From Micromonospora mirobrigensis (lineage in GTDB: Bacteria; Actinomycetota; Actinomycetes; Mycobacteriales; Micromonosporaceae): a DNA stretch of 64,000 nt. This document shows positions 9,701-17,670 of this stretch, in pieces. Every line of letters starts with the position of its first letter. Position 1 is the first letter of the stretch. The translations under genes were made by a program, and so were the position numbers. The notes below the pieces were generated by a model. That model was not told the DNA's origin. It made no database searches and worked only from the letters and a program-made list of their open reading frames with translations. Location: positions 310,001 to 374,000 of the forward strand of contig NZ_FMCX01000003.1 of NCBI RefSeq assembly GCF_900091555.1. Direction: 5' to 3'.

Positions 9701-10529
9701 GCTGCTCAGCGAGTACGCGGCGATGGGCTTCGAGTACGGCTACTCGGTGGAGAACGTCAACGCGCTGGTCGCCTGGGAGGCCCAGTTCGGTGACTTCGTC
9801 AACGGCGCCCAGTCGGTGATCGACGAGTTCATCTCCTCCGGCGAGGTCAAGTGGGGCCAGCGCTCGGCGGTCACCCTGCTGCTGCCGCACGGCCACGAGG
9901 GCCAGGGCCCGGACCACACCTCCGGCCGCCCGGAGCGGTTCCTCCAGCTCTGTGCCGAGGACAACATGCGGGTGGCCATCCCGACCACCCCGGCGAACTA
10001 CTTCCACCTGCTGCGCCGCCAGGCCCTGTCGCCGAAGCGCAAGCCGCTGGTGGTGTTCACGCCGAAGTCGCTGCTGCGGCACAAGCTCTGCGTCTCCCCG
10101 GTCGAGGACTTCACCACCGGCACCTTCCAGCCGGTCCTGGCGGACACCGCCGCCCCGGCGCCGGAGCAGGTGAAGCGGGTGCTGCTCTGCTCGGGCAAGG
10201 TCTACTACGACCTGTTCCAGGCCCGGGCCGAGCGGGGCGTCACCGACACCGTGATCCTCCGGATGGAGCAGCTCTACCCGCTGCCCGTCGAGGAGGTCCG
10301 GGCCGCCCTGGCGCAGTACCCGAACGCGGAGGACTTCGCCTGGGTGCAGGAGGAGCCGGCCAACCAGGGTGGCTGGAGCTTCGTGGCACTCAACCTGCTG
10401 GAGCACCTGCCCGAGGTACGGCTGCGCCGCATCTCCCGCCCCGCCGCCGCGGCCCCGGCCGTCGGCTCGGCGAAGATGCACGAGGTGGAGCAGACCGCGC
10501 TGATCGAGGCGGCTCTCCCCCGCCCGTGA
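6792..10529 (+). CDS. kgd: Multifunctional 2-oxoglutarate metabolism enzyme (Kgd/SucA)
   Basis: 1245 residues, the usual length for the actinobacterial enzyme that combines E2-like and E1 parts. The order is a small N-terminal domain ([20 protein letters not shown]), a Pro-Ala-Lys linker at about 48-135, an E2-type acyltransferase domain (about 140-370, ending in the [10 protein letters not shown] catalytic motif) and then the thiamine-diphosphate E1 dehydrogenase ([27 protein letters not shown], and the C-terminal transketolase-like domain with [12 protein letters not shown]). It decarboxylates 2-oxoglutarate in the TCA cycle and, with Lpd and an E2, forms succinyl-CoA. No lipoyl domain is visible. 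In mycobacteria it is controlled by the FHA protein GarA. GTG start. Confidence 0.97.
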   Translation: MSTQQTSQENPLAGFGPNEWVVEEMYQRYLNDPTSVDSAWHDFFADYRPAPGAAPAKPAEKPAAPAAQPEPAEQQEAVATVVQQPAAAQPAARPAAKAAPAKPAAKPAPAAKPAPAKPAAAKAPAAKPAPGTTPLRGVAAKIVQNMDASLAVPTATSVRAVPAKLLVDNRIVINNHLARGRGGKVSFTHLIGYALVRALVEHPEMNNSFAEVDGKPAMVRPEHVNLGIAIDLTKPDGSRNLVVPSIKACEQMDFRQFWQAYEDVVRRARRNELTMEDYSGTTISLTNPGGIGTVHSIPRLMTGQSAIIGVGAMEYPAPYQGMSEATLADLAVSKIITLTSTYDHRIIQGAQSGEFLKVMHGLLLGERGFYDQIFTSLRIPYEPVRWVRDVAVDSEGQINKTARVHELIHAYRVRGHLMADTDPLEFKIRKHPDLDVLQHGLTLWDLDRVFPVNGFAGKQRMKLRDILGVLRDSYCRRVGIEYMHIQDPEERRWIQERIERKYEKPNPEEQKHVLNRLNAAEAFETFLQTKYVGQKRFSLEGGESLIPLLGEILESSAEGGLDEVVIGMAHRGRLNVLANIVGKPYEKIFSEFEGHLDPRSTQGSGDVKYHLGQNGKFTTPDGDHAVKVSVVANPSHLEAVDPVLEGIVRAKQDRIDLKLEGYTVLPLAVHGDAAFAGQGVVAETLNLSQLRGYRTGGTVHVVVNNQVGFTTAPEYSRSSLYSTDVARMIQAPIFHVNGDDPEAVVRVARLAFEYRQAFNKDVVIDMVCYRRRGHNEGDDPSMSNPEMYKIIDSKRSVRKLYTEELIGRGDITVEDAEELLRDYQAQLERVFKATRDAASSPKQPARQRREAEPEPQVQTATDAAVVKAIGEAHVNLPEGFTPHKRIQQLLDRRAKMSVEGNIDWGYGEIIAFGALLHDGVTVRLAGQDSRRGTFVQRHASVVDSQTGDDYLPLQSLTADGERSRFFVHDSLLSEYAAMGFEYGYSVENVNALVAWEAQFGDFVNGAQSVIDEFISSGEVKWGQRSAVTLLLPHGHEGQGPDHTSGRPERFLQLCAEDNMRVAIPTTPANYFHLLRRQALSPKRKPLVVFTPKSLLRHKLCVSPVEDFTTGTFQPVLADTAAPAPEQVKRVLLCSGKVYYDLFQARAERGVTDTVILRMEQLYPLPVEEVRAALAQYPNAEDFAWVQEEPANQGGWSFVALNLLEHLPEVRLRRISRPAAAAPAVGSAKMHEVEQTALIEAALPRP

Positions 10530-10544
10530 CCTGACCGCACCACC

Positions 10545-10581
10545 CCGGCCCGCTGCTCCCTTCTCGGGAGCGGCGGGCCGG
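10545..10581 (+). terminator. Hairpin after kgd
   Basis: CCGGCCCGCTGCTCCC (10545-10560) pairs with GGGAGCGGCGGGCCGG (10566-10581) with a single mismatch and a five-base loop. It stands only 27 bases before the next start codon, so it may attenuate rather than fully stop transcription. Confidence 0.6.
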
Positions 10582-10607
10582 TCCACGTCGAGAGCGAGAG
10601 GAACCCG

Positions 10608-10787
10608 ATGTACTTCACGGATCGTGGGATCGAGGAGCTGGTCCAGCGGCGCGGGGAGGAGCAGGTCAGCGTGGAGTGGCTGGGTGAGCGGCTGCGCGAC
10701 TTCGTCGACCTGAACCCCGAGTTCGAGACGCCGATCGAGCGCTTCGCCACCTGGCTCGCCCGGCTGGACGACGAGGACGACGAGTAG
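10608..10787 (+). CDS. Small conserved protein, DUF6104-type
   Basis: 59 residues beginning MYFTDRGIEELVQRRG and ending in an acidic tail RLDDEDDE. The sequence matches my memory of the DUF6104 family, small soluble actinobacterial proteins commonly found just downstream of kgd. It is acidic and probably helical, with no cysteines or membrane segment. The ATG at 10608 has GAGAGGAA upstream. Function unknown; constant linkage to kgd suggests a link to central carbon metabolism, which is inference. Confidence 0.8.
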   Translation: MYFTDRGIEELVQRRGEEQVSVEWLGERLRDFVDLNPEFETPIERFATWLARLDDEDDE

Positions 10788-10791
10788 TCGC

Positions 10792-10809
10792 TCATGATCA
10801 ACGGCCCGG
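10792..10809. repeat. Partial copy of the 26.7-kb palindromic repeat
   Basis: TCATGATCAACGGCCCGG is identical over 18 bases to 26745-26762, the right edge of a large palindrome. Only one half is present here, between the DUF6104 gene and pta. Confidence 0.6.
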
Positions 10810-10852
10810 GTGGGGAGGACCAAGGTCCCGCGCGGGCCGCGGTGCGGGCCCT

Positions 10853-10858
10853 TAGGGT
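10853..10858 (+). promoter_or_regulatory. -10 element for a leaderless pta mRNA
   Basis: TAGGGT ends six bases before the GTG at 10865, so the expected first transcribed base is about the start codon itself. No ribosome site is present. Confidence 0.6.
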
Positions 10859-10864
10859 GGGGTC

Positions 10865-12940
10865 GTGGCGCGCAGCGTGTACCTCACCAGCGTCGGCTCC
10901 GGCGGCGGAAAGTCGACCATCGCGCTCGGCCTCGCCGAGCTGCTCTCCCGGCAGGTCGACCGGATCGGCATGTTCCGACCGCTGGTCTCCGACCACGCCC
11001 CCGACCAGATCCTCGCCCTGCTCGCCGAGCGGTACCGGGTCGAGCTGCCGCCGCAGGAGCTCTCCGGCGCCAGCTACGCCGAGGCGTCCGCGCTGGTGGC
11101 CGAGGGACGGCGGGAGGAGCTGATCTCCCGGATCGTCGAGCGCTACCGGGACGTGGAGCGACGCTGCCCGGCCGTGGTGGTGGTCGGCAGCGACTTCGCC
11201 GACGGCGGGGACGGCGCCGGCCCCCGCGAGCTGGCCTTCAACGCCCGGCTGGCCACCGAGTTCGGCAGCGTGGTGGTGCCGGTGATCGACGGTTTCGGGC
11301 AGCGCCCGGAGGCCATCGCGGCCGCCGCGCGCGGGGCGTACCACGACCTGGTGGACCTGGGCGCGACCGTGCTGGCGGTGATCGCCAACCGGGTGCCGGG
11401 GGCGATGACCCTGCCGGAGCTGCCGGTGCCCGCGTACGCCATCCCGGAGGTGCCGACCGTGTCGGCGCCGACGGTGGCCGAGGTGGCCTCGGCGCTCGGC
11501 GCCACCCTGCTGGCCGGCGACGACGCGGCGCTGGGCCGGGACGTGTTGGACTACGTGGTGGGCGCGGCGCACGTGCCGACCCTGCTCGACCACCTGACCG
11601 AGGGCGCGCTGGTGATCACCCCCGGCGACCGGGCCGACCTGCTGGTCGCCGCGAGTGCCGCGCACGTGGCCGGCCAGGTGTCGGTGGCCGGCCTGGTGCT
11701 CACCCTCGGCGAGCAGCCGGACCCGCGGGCGATGCGCCTGGTGGAGGGGTTGAACACCGGCCTCGCCGTGCTCTCGGTGCCCAGCGACAGCTACGACACG
11801 GTGGAGGCGTCCAGCCGGATCGAGGGCCGGCCCAGCACCGCCAACCCGCGCAAGGTGGACGCCGCCCTCGGCGCCTTCGAGGCGAACGTGGACACCGTCG
11901 ATCTGGCCCGCCGGCTGCGGGTCAGCCGCTCCGAGCGGGTCACCCCGCTGATGTTCGAGTACGACCTGCTCGACCGGGCCCGGGCCGACCGGCGTCGGCT
12001 GGTGCTGCCCGAGGGGTCCGAGGAGCGGATCCTGCGGGCGGCGGAGATCCTGCTCCGCCGGGGCGTGGCCGACCTGACCCTGCTCGGCCGCCCCGACGAC
12101 GTCGCCCGGCGTACCCGGGAACTGGGCATCGACATCGGCGGCGCGCAGGTGGTCGACCCGGCCGGCAGCGAGTGGCGCGACGAGTTCGCCACCGCGTACG
12201 CGAAGCTGCGCGCCCACCGGGGGGTCACCCCGGAGCTGGCGCACGACATCGTCGCCCAGCCGAACTACTTCGGGACCATGATGGTGGCGACCGGGCGGGC
12301 CGACGGGATGGTCTCCGGCGCCACCCACACCACGGCGGCCACCATCCGCCCGGCTTTCGAGATCATCCGTACCGTGCCGGGGGTCTCCGTCGCCTCCAGC
12401 GTCTTCTTCATGCTGCTGGCCGACCGGGTGCTGGTCTACGGCGACTGCGCGGTCAACCCCGACCCGGACGCAGCCCAGCTCGCCGACATCGCCATCTCCT
12501 CGGCGGACACCGCCGCCCGGTTCGGCATCGAGCCGCGGGTGGCGATGCTGTCCTACTCGACCGGTGACTCGGGCGCCGGCGCCGACGTGGAGAAGGTCGC
12601 GGCGGCCACCAAGCTGGTCCGGGAACGCCGGCCCGACCTGCTGGTCGAGGGGCCGATCCAGTACGACGCCGCGATCGATCCGCAGGTCGCGGCCACCAAG
12701 CTGCCGGAGAGCGCGGTGGCGGGGCGGGCCACGGTCTTCATCTTCCCGGACCTGAACACCGGCAACAACACGTACAAGGCGGTCCAGCGGTCGGCCGGGG
12801 CGGTGGCCGTCGGCCCGGTGATGCAGGGGCTGCGGCGGCCGGTCAACGACCTGTCCCGGGGCGCCACCGTCCCCGACATCGTCAACACCGTGGCGATCAC
12901 GGCCATCCAGGCGGCCGGGACGCCGGAGGAGGGCTCGTGA
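10865..12940 (+). CDS. pta: Phosphate acetyltransferase
   Basis: 691 residues, the long (type II) form. An N-terminal P-loop domain (GSGGGKST at 11-18) like dethiobiotin synthetase is followed by a DRTGG domain (about 210-320) and the C-terminal PTA_PTB catalytic domain (VLPEGSEERILRAAEIL, then SSADTAARFGIEPRVAMLSYSTGDSG and FPDLNTGNNTYKA). It interconverts acetyl-CoA and acetyl phosphate. The TGA overlaps the ackA start (GTGA), so the two enzymes of the Pta-AckA pathway are translated together. The GTG start is supported by the leaderless -10 element. Confidence 0.97.
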   Translation: MARSVYLTSVGSGGGKSTIALGLAELLSRQVDRIGMFRPLVSDHAPDQILALLAERYRVELPPQELSGASYAEASALVAEGRREELISRIVERYRDVERRCPAVVVVGSDFADGGDGAGPRELAFNARLATEFGSVVVPVIDGFGQRPEAIAAAARGAYHDLVDLGATVLAVIANRVPGAMTLPELPVPAYAIPEVPTVSAPTVAEVASALGATLLAGDDAALGRDVLDYVVGAAHVPTLLDHLTEGALVITPGDRADLLVAASAAHVAGQVSVAGLVLTLGEQPDPRAMRLVEGLNTGLAVLSVPSDSYDTVEASSRIEGRPSTANPRKVDAALGAFEANVDTVDLARRLRVSRSERVTPLMFEYDLLDRARADRRRLVLPEGSEERILRAAEILLRRGVADLTLLGRPDDVARRTRELGIDIGGAQVVDPAGSEWRDEFATAYAKLRAHRGVTPELAHDIVAQPNYFGTMMVATGRADGMVSGATHTTAATIRPAFEIIRTVPGVSVASSVFFMLLADRVLVYGDCAVNPDPDAAQLADIAISSADTAARFGIEPRVAMLSYSTGDSGAGADVEKVAAATKLVRERRPDLLVEGPIQYDAAIDPQVAATKLPESAVAGRATVFIFPDLNTGNNTYKAVQRSAGAVAVGPVMQGLRRPVNDLSRGATVPDIVNTVAITAIQAAGTPEEGS

Positions 12941-14058
12941 CCGACCGGGTGCTGGTGCTCAACTGCGGGTCGTCGTCGGTGAAGTACCGGCTGTTCGACG
13001 GCGACGAGGTCCGCGACAAGGGCCTCGTCGAGCGGGTCGGCGAGCCGGGTGGTGGGCCGGCGGACCACGCGGCGGCGGTGCGGGAGATCCTCGGCCGGCT
13101 GGACCTGGCCGGGCTGCGCGCGGTCGGGCACCGGGTGGTGCACGGCGGCCGGAAGTTCAGCGAGCCGGTGCTCATCGACGACGCGGTCTTCGCCGCGATC
13201 GAGGAGCTGGTGCCGCTGGCCCCGCTGCACAACCCGGCGAACCTGGCCGGAATCGTCGCGGCCCGGGAGGCCCTGCCGGACGTCCCGCAGGTGGCGGTCT
13301 TCGACACCGCGTTCCACCACACCCTGCCCGAGGCCGCCGCCGTCTACGCCATCGACCGGGAGGTCGCCCGCCGGCACGACATCCGCCGGTACGGCTTCCA
13401 CGGCACCTCGCACGCGTACGTCTCCCGGCGCACGGCGGAGCTGCTGGACCGTCCCGCCGCGGAGCTGAACGTCGTCACGCTGCACCTGGGCAACGGCGCG
13501 AGCGCCTGCGCGGTCTCCGGTGGGCGCAGCGTCGCCACCTCGATGGGGATGTCCCCACTGGAGGGCCTGGTGATGGGCACCCGCAGCGGTGACCTCGACC
13601 CGACCGTGATCTTCCACCTGCGCCGGGAGGCGGGGATGGGGGTGGACGAGATCGACGACCTGCTCAACCACCGCAGCGGCCTGCTCGGCCTGACCGGGGT
13701 CAACGACATGCGGGAGGTGCTGGAACGCCGGGCCGCCGGGGACGCCGCCGCCGCGCTCGCCTTCGACGTCTACTGCCGCCGGATCAAGGAGTACGTCGGC
13801 GCGTACCACGCGCTGCTCGGCCGGGTCGACGCGGTCACCTTCACCGCCGGGGTGGGTGAGCACGCCGCGCCGGTCCGGGCCGCTTCCCTGGCCGGGCTGG
13901 ACCGGCTCGGCATCACGGTGGACGAGGAGCGCAACGCCGGCAGCGGTGACCGGCTGATCTCGCCGGAGGGGGCGGAGGTGGCGGTCTGCGTGGTCGGCAC
14001 CGACGAGGAGCGGGAGATCGCCCGGGAGACCCGCGCGGTCCTCGACTCCGCCACCTGA
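12937..14058 (+). CDS. ackA: Acetate kinase
   Basis: 373 residues, slightly shorter than the family's usual 390-400. The N-terminal VLVLNCGSSSVKYRLFDG is the ASKHA phosphate-1 loop. Further landmarks are GHRVVHGG, NPANLAGIVAA, FDTAFHHTLPE, RRYGFHGTSH (catalytic His), LHLGNGASACAV and the FTAGVGEH adenosine site. It makes ATP and acetate from acetyl phosphate, or the reverse. The GTG start overlaps the pta stop codon. Confidence 0.97.
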   Translation: MTDRVLVLNCGSSSVKYRLFDGDEVRDKGLVERVGEPGGGPADHAAAVREILGRLDLAGLRAVGHRVVHGGRKFSEPVLIDDAVFAAIEELVPLAPLHNPANLAGIVAAREALPDVPQVAVFDTAFHHTLPEAAAVYAIDREVARRHDIRRYGFHGTSHAYVSRRTAELLDRPAAELNVVTLHLGNGASACAVSGGRSVATSMGMSPLEGLVMGTRSGDLDPTVIFHLRREAGMGVDEIDDLLNHRSGLLGLTGVNDMREVLERRAAGDAAAALAFDVYCRRIKEYVGAYHALLGRVDAVTFTAGVGEHAAPVRAASLAGLDRLGITVDEERNAGSGDRLISPEGAEVAVCVVGTDEEREIARETRAVLDSAT

Positions 14059-14112
14059 GAGTCGCCGGGGCGCGAGCCTGACCGGGGCGGATGGGTCCGG
14101 GCGGACGCTGTG

Positions 14113-14221
14113 GAGCTGATGTCGCAGACGAGTCACCGCCGGCGGGGGCGACCGCCGTTCGTCTCCACGTCGGGACGGCGACGCTGCCCTCGCTCGGCTG
14201 AATCGTTCACGACATCAGCTC
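14113..14221. repeat. Widely spaced inverted repeat downstream of ackA
   Basis: GAGCTGATGTCG (14113-14124) is the exact reverse complement of CGACATCAGCTC (14210-14221). The 85 bases between contain smaller complementary patches. The element fills the gap between ackA and the small membrane gene and could be a terminator or an interspersed repeat. Nothing else is seen in 14059-14287. Confidence 0.55.
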
Positions 14222-14287
14222 GAAAGCACCCTTGCGAATGCTCGCCGGCGCGACGGAACGCCACGCCGGGCGACCGATCGGCGAGGC

Positions 14288-14458
14288 TCAGGAGAGGGCG
14301 AGCCAGGCGGCCAGGGCGAGGAGCACGACGGCCACCACGGCGGCGGCGACGATCAGCGGCAGGCGGGACGGCGCCGGGGTGGCGGCGGCCTCGGGGGTGT
14401 GTGCGAAGGCGCGGAACTGCTCGGTGTTGCCGCTCGGGTCGGTGTAGTTCTCAGACAT
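14288..14458 (-). CDS. Small single-pass membrane protein
   Basis: 56 residues: MSENYTDPSGNTEQFRAF..., a Pro/Ala-rich stretch, then one hydrophobic helix (about 33-55, rich in Ala, Val and Leu) to the end, finishing LALS. The polar N-terminus is probably cytoplasmic and the helix is C-terminal, a tail-anchor arrangement. I do not recognise the family, and no ribosome site stands out. Codon use is typical of the neighbours, which supports a real gene. Confidence 0.6.
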   Translation of the reverse strand: MSENYTDPSGNTEQFRAFAHTPEAAATPAPSRLPLIVAAAVVAVVLLALAAWLALS

Positions 14459-14600
14459 GCGGTGACGATAGCGAAGACCGTCGACATCCTGGCGCTCACC
14501 GGGCCGGCGCGCCGAGGTCGGTCCGGCCGGCCCCGGCGAACCCGCCGGGTGGTGGCCCGACCCGGTCCGGACGGTGGGGCCGGCCCGGACCGGTCGCCTC

Positions 14601-14606
14601 TACCGT
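14601..14606 (+). promoter_or_regulatory. -10 element for a leaderless lipoprotein mRNA
   Basis: TACCGT ends seven bases before the GTG at 14614, favouring that start over the GTG at 14605. Confidence 0.5.
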
Positions 14607-14613
14607 GGAACAG

Positions 14614-15162
14614 GTGGGGGCACGACGGCTGGCGGCAGTGTTGGTGACGGCACTGCTGGCCGGCTGTGGCCCGGCAACCGCCGCCACCACCGGCACCACG
14701 GCAGCCACGGGCGCCAGGGGCACGACAGGCACCACGGGCAGCGGCGGGGTCGCCCCGGCCCAGTCCGCGCCGCGCTCGACGTACCCCGTCGGTGTGCGGC
14801 AGCTGACCGTCGACCCGGCCGGTTCCCGGCCGCTGCCGCTGACCGTCTGGTACCCGACCGCGGGTGGACGACCGGCCGCCGGTCGGTTCCCGGTGATCGT
14901 CTACAGCCACGGCCTGCGCAGCCTGCCCGAGCTGCACGCCCCGCTGACCACCCGGTGGGCCGCCGCCGGGTTCGTGGTCGCCGCGCCGACGTACCCCCGG
15001 ACCAACCTGCGGGCGAGCCACTTCACCCGGGCCGACGTACGCAACCAGCCCGCCGACGGCTGGCGGGTGATCCGGTACCTGGTCCGTCTGGACGCCGGCC
15101 GGGACGACCCGCTCGCCGGCCACCTCGACGTCAGCACCTTCGACGACCGCCTGAGCGGCTGA
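14614..15162 (+). CDS. Truncated alpha/beta-hydrolase lipoprotein, probably inactive
   Basis: 182 residues. The start gives a short lipoprotein signal, LVTALLAGC, with the lipid-modified Cys about residue 19. The mature part aligns closely with the first half of the intact hydrolase lipoprotein at 15641-16630: VGVRQL, RPLPxTxWYP, RFPVxxxSHGL, TRWAAAGFVVAAP, NQPAD. It stops at FDDRLSG, immediately before the place where the intact copy carries its nucleophile GHSAGG, so the Ser, Asp and His of the triad are all missing. Likely a degraded tandem paralogue; the promoter appears intact. It could still be secreted as a non-catalytic lipoprotein. Confidence 0.65.
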   Translation: MGARRLAAVLVTALLAGCGPATAATTGTTAATGARGTTGTTGSGGVAPAQSAPRSTYPVGVRQLTVDPAGSRPLPLTVWYPTAGGRPAAGRFPVIVYSHGLRSLPELHAPLTTRWAAAGFVVAAPTYPRTNLRASHFTRADVRNQPADGWRVIRYLVRLDAGRDDPLAGHLDVSTFDDRLSG

Positions 15163-15165
15163 GGC

Positions 15166-15594
15166 GTGGACGCCGAGGGGCCGACCGGACGGCAGCTGGC
15201 CGCGATCGTCGAGGTGCTGGGCCTGACCGCCGACGCCGGCCGGCTCGCCGCTCTGCTGGCCGACGCCGGCTGGCGCCCGGACCCGGCGATGCCTGTCGAT
15301 CGGCAGCTCGAGCTGCGCCGTGACGGCGTCGAGCTGAGCTTCGCCTACCTGGCCCGGGACGCCGCCGGGCGGCTGGTGGTCGGCGGCGGGCCGTGGGCGG
15401 GCACACCGTTGCCCGCCGGGATGCTCACCGCTCCGGCCGGCCGGATCGGCCAGCTCACCGCCCCGGTGATCACCCCGGCCGCGCAGATCGAGTTCAAGGA
15501 GATGTACCCGGTCTGGATGCCCGATCGGCCGCGCCGGCCGAAGGACGCCACCGACCTGGTCCGGCTGCGCGCCGCCGTGGCCGGCGACGGCTGA
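15166..15594 (+). CDS. Nucleotidyltransferase-like remnant lacking the catalytic motif
   Basis: 142 residues, GTG start three bases after the preceding stop. The second half (ELRRDGVELSFAYLARD, ITPAAQIEFKE, then RPRRPKDATDLVRL) resembles the C-terminal part of aminoglycoside adenylyltransferase-like nucleotidyltransferases, which end in a similar RPKDxxDL segment. The expected N-terminal GGWAxD and DxD metal-binding motifs are absent; the sequence passes directly from a short helix (AAIVEVLGL) to the later region. Either an internally deleted pseudogene or a divergent family that I do not know. The assignment is tentative. Confidence 0.45.
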   Translation: MDAEGPTGRQLAAIVEVLGLTADAGRLAALLADAGWRPDPAMPVDRQLELRRDGVELSFAYLARDAAGRLVVGGGPWAGTPLPAGMLTAPAGRIGQLTAPVITPAAQIEFKEMYPVWMPDRPRRPKDATDLVRLRAAVAGDG

Positions 15595-15627
15595 GCCGAA
15601 CCCGGTCGGCGGGGCACCGGAGCGAGG

Positions 15628-15633
15628 CACAAT
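15628..15633 (+). promoter_or_regulatory. -10 element for a leaderless hydrolase mRNA
   Basis: CACAAT ends seven bases before the ATG at 15641. Confidence 0.45.
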
Positions 15634-15640
15634 CGACGTC

Positions 15641-16630
15641 ATGTTCGGCCCCCTCACCCGCGCCCTGCTTGCCGTCGCCCTGTTGACCGTCGGGCTGGCC
15701 GGCTGCTCCGGCGACCCGGCCCCGAGCGCGCGCCCCGCCGCGCCCACCCCACCGGCCAGCACGCCACCGGCCGACACGAAGGCCACGGTGCCGGCGCCGC
15801 GGGTGCCCGAGGGGCACGCCCCCACCCGGGCCTTCGCCGTCGGCGTACGCCAGCTGAAGCTGAACCGCGGCGGCGACCGGCCGCTGCCGGTGACGCTCTG
15901 GTACCCGGCCCCGGGTGCGGCCGGCGGGTCGGCGCAGCGGTCGGTTCCGGCGGCGGCCGGCCGGTTCCCGGTGGTGATGTTCAGCCACGGGCTGGGCGGC
16001 GAGCCGGGCGACTACGCGACGCTGCTGACCCGCTGGGCGGCGGCCGGCTTCGTGGTGGCCGCGCCGGCCTTCCCACACACCCGCAAGGGCGCCGACGGCA
16101 GCATCCTCGACGTGCTGAACCAGCCGGCCGACGTGTCGTACGCGCTGACAAAGGTGCTCGCCCTCGACGGCGCCGCCGGCGACCCGCTGCGCGGCCGGCT
16201 GGCCACCGACCGGGTGGCCGCGGCCGGGCACTCGGCCGGCGGGGTGACCACCATCGGGTTGTTCACCGCCGGCCGCGACGAGCGGCTGGACGCCGGGGTG
16301 GTCTTCGCCGGGACCGGGCTCGGCGTCGGCACGGCCTTCGCCGGGGCGGCCGCCCCGCAGCTGTTCGTGCACGGCCGGGCCGACGAGGTGGTCGCCTACT
16401 CCGCCGGCAAGGCCGTCTACGACGCGGTGCCCTGGCCGAAGGCGATGCTCAGCCTGACCAAGGGTGACCACGGCCGGGCGCTGCTCACCGACGGCGCGGC
16501 GCTGCGGGTGGTCGCCGACACCACCGTCGAGTTCCTCCGCTGGACCCTCTACGGGGACGCGGCGGCGCGGGACCGGATGCCCGCCGAGGCCCGCCGCGGC
16601 AACCTGGCGACCCTCGACGACCAGCTCTGA
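15641..16630 (+). CDS. Alpha/beta-hydrolase lipoprotein
   Basis: 329 residues. The signal peptide ends in the lipobox LAGC (Cys22), followed by a Pro/Thr-rich linker to about residue 60. The hydrolase core has the oxyanion strand FSHGL (114-118) and the nucleophile GHSAGG (Ser198); Asp248 (HGRADEV) and His277 (KGDHGRAL) are candidates for the rest of the triad. It is similar to chlorophyllase/platelet-activating-factor acetylhydrolase-like esterases and is exported to the outer face of the membrane. Substrate unknown. The truncated copy upstream shows the gene was once duplicated. Confidence 0.85.
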   Translation: MFGPLTRALLAVALLTVGLAGCSGDPAPSARPAAPTPPASTPPADTKATVPAPRVPEGHAPTRAFAVGVRQLKLNRGGDRPLPVTLWYPAPGAAGGSAQRSVPAAAGRFPVVMFSHGLGGEPGDYATLLTRWAAAGFVVAAPAFPHTRKGADGSILDVLNQPADVSYALTKVLALDGAAGDPLRGRLATDRVAAAGHSAGGVTTIGLFTAGRDERLDAGVVFAGTGLGVGTAFAGAAAPQLFVHGRADEVVAYSAGKAVYDAVPWPKAMLSLTKGDHGRALLTDGAALRVVADTTVEFLRWTLYGDAAARDRMPAEARRGNLATLDDQL

Positions 16631-16631
16631 C

Positions 16632-17585
16632 TCAGGCGGTGTGGTCGATGACCACCTTGCCGAAGACGTCGCCGGAGTGCAGCCGGGCGAATGCCTCCTC
16701 GACCCGGCTGAACGGCACCACGCCGTCCACCACCGGGCGCACCTCGTGCTCGGCGCAGAACGCCAGCAGCTCGGTCAACTCCCCCGGCGTGCCCATCGAG
16801 GTGCCGAGGATCTCCAGTTGCATGGCGAAGACCCGACGCAGGTTGACCTTGGGCTCGTGGCCCGCGGTCGCCCCGGAGACGACGATCCGGGCCCCCGGGG
16901 CCGCCGACTTCAGCGAGTGGTCGAAGGTCGCCGCGCCGACGGTCTCGATCACCAGGTCGACCCGCTCGGGCAGCCGTGCCCCCGGCTCCAGGGCGGTCGC
17001 GCCCAGCTCGGTGATCCGGTCCCGCTTGGCGGCGTCGCGGCTGGTCGCGTACACCCGCTTGCCCAGCGCCAGGCCGAGCGCGACGGCCGCGGTGGCGACC
17101 CCGCCGCCCGCGCCCTGCACCAGCACCGACTCGGCCTCGTCGGCGCGGCCCTTGGTGGTGAGCATCCGCCACGCGGTCAGCCAGGCCGTGGGCAGGCACG
17201 CCGCGTCGGTGACCGACAGGCCCGCCGGCAGCGGCAGCAGGTTCATCCGGGGTACGGCCACCCGCTCGGCGAAGGTGCCGGGGAAGTGCTCGGAGAGGAT
17301 CGACATCCCGCGCGGGTCGCCCGGGGTGGGGACCACCGGGTAGATCACCACCTGGTTGCCCTCCGGGTCCTGCCCCACCGCGTCGCAGCCGAGGATCATC
17401 GGCAGCTGGTCGCCGCTGAGCCCGACGCCGCGCAGCGACCACAGGTCGTGGTGGTTGAGCGAGCTGGCCCGCACCTGCACGGTGACCCAGTCGTCCTGCG
17501 GGTGGGTCGGCTCGGGCCGCTCGCCGACGGTGAGCGCGGCGAGCGGGTTGTCGGCGTCGAAGGCCGAGGCATAGGCGGCACGCAT
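16632..17585 (-). CDS. Zinc-type medium-chain alcohol dehydrogenase / quinone oxidoreductase family
   Basis: 317 residues. The N-terminal GroES-like domain (VRASSLNHHDLWSLRG, LGCDAVG) is followed by a Rossmann domain with VLVQGAGGGVATAAVALG (about 140-157) and the C-terminal DVFGKVVIDHTA. The Cys and His ligands of the structural zinc loop are absent, as in quinone oxidoreductase-type members, so the protein is probably an NADPH-dependent reductase. The substrate cannot be deduced. ATG 17585 is chosen over the upstream GTG because the TACCGT hexamer lies seven bases ahead of it. Confidence 0.85.
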   Translation of the reverse strand: MRAAYASAFDADNPLAALTVGERPEPTHPQDDWVTVQVRASSLNHHDLWSLRGVGLSGDQLPMILGCDAVGQDPEGNQVVIYPVVPTPGDPRGMSILSEHFPGTFAERVAVPRMNLLPLPAGLSVTDAACLPTAWLTAWRMLTTKGRADEAESVLVQGAGGGVATAAVALGLALGKRVYATSRDAAKRDRITELGATALEPGARLPERVDLVIETVGAATFDHSLKSAAPGARIVVSGATAGHEPKVNLRRVFAMQLEILGTSMGTPGELTELLAFCAEHEVRPVVDGVVPFSRVEEAFARLHSGDVFGKVVIDHTA

Positions 17586-17592
17586 GATCCGC

Positions 17593-17598
17593 ACGGTA
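17593..17598 (-). promoter_or_regulatory. -10 element for a leaderless dehydrogenase mRNA
   Basis: On the minus strand TACCGT is seven bases before the ATG at 17585. Confidence 0.5.
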
Positions 17599-17619
17599 AC
17601 AAGCTGAGCGCCCGTTAAG

Positions 17620-17661
17620 AAGGGGCCCTTCCCATGCGAAATGCGATAAGAAGGGCCCCTT
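17620..17661. repeat. GGGCCC-centred inverted repeat pair
   Basis: AAGGGGCCCTT (17620-17630) and its exact reverse complement AAGGGCCCCTT (17651-17661), each preceded by TAAG or similar, can form a hairpin with a 20-base loop. It lies at the 3' end of the malic enzyme gene and could end that transcript. The TTAAGAAGGGGCCC form resembles a repeat family common between genes in Micromonospora. Confidence 0.65.
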
Positions 17662-17670
17662 CCTTACTCC

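Noticed and set aside
6783..10823. A 1346-residue open frame on the strand opposite kgd
   Set aside because: It is the mirror of kgd in high-G+C DNA, rich in Arg, Leu, Val and Asp without any recognisable domain; kgd itself is certain.
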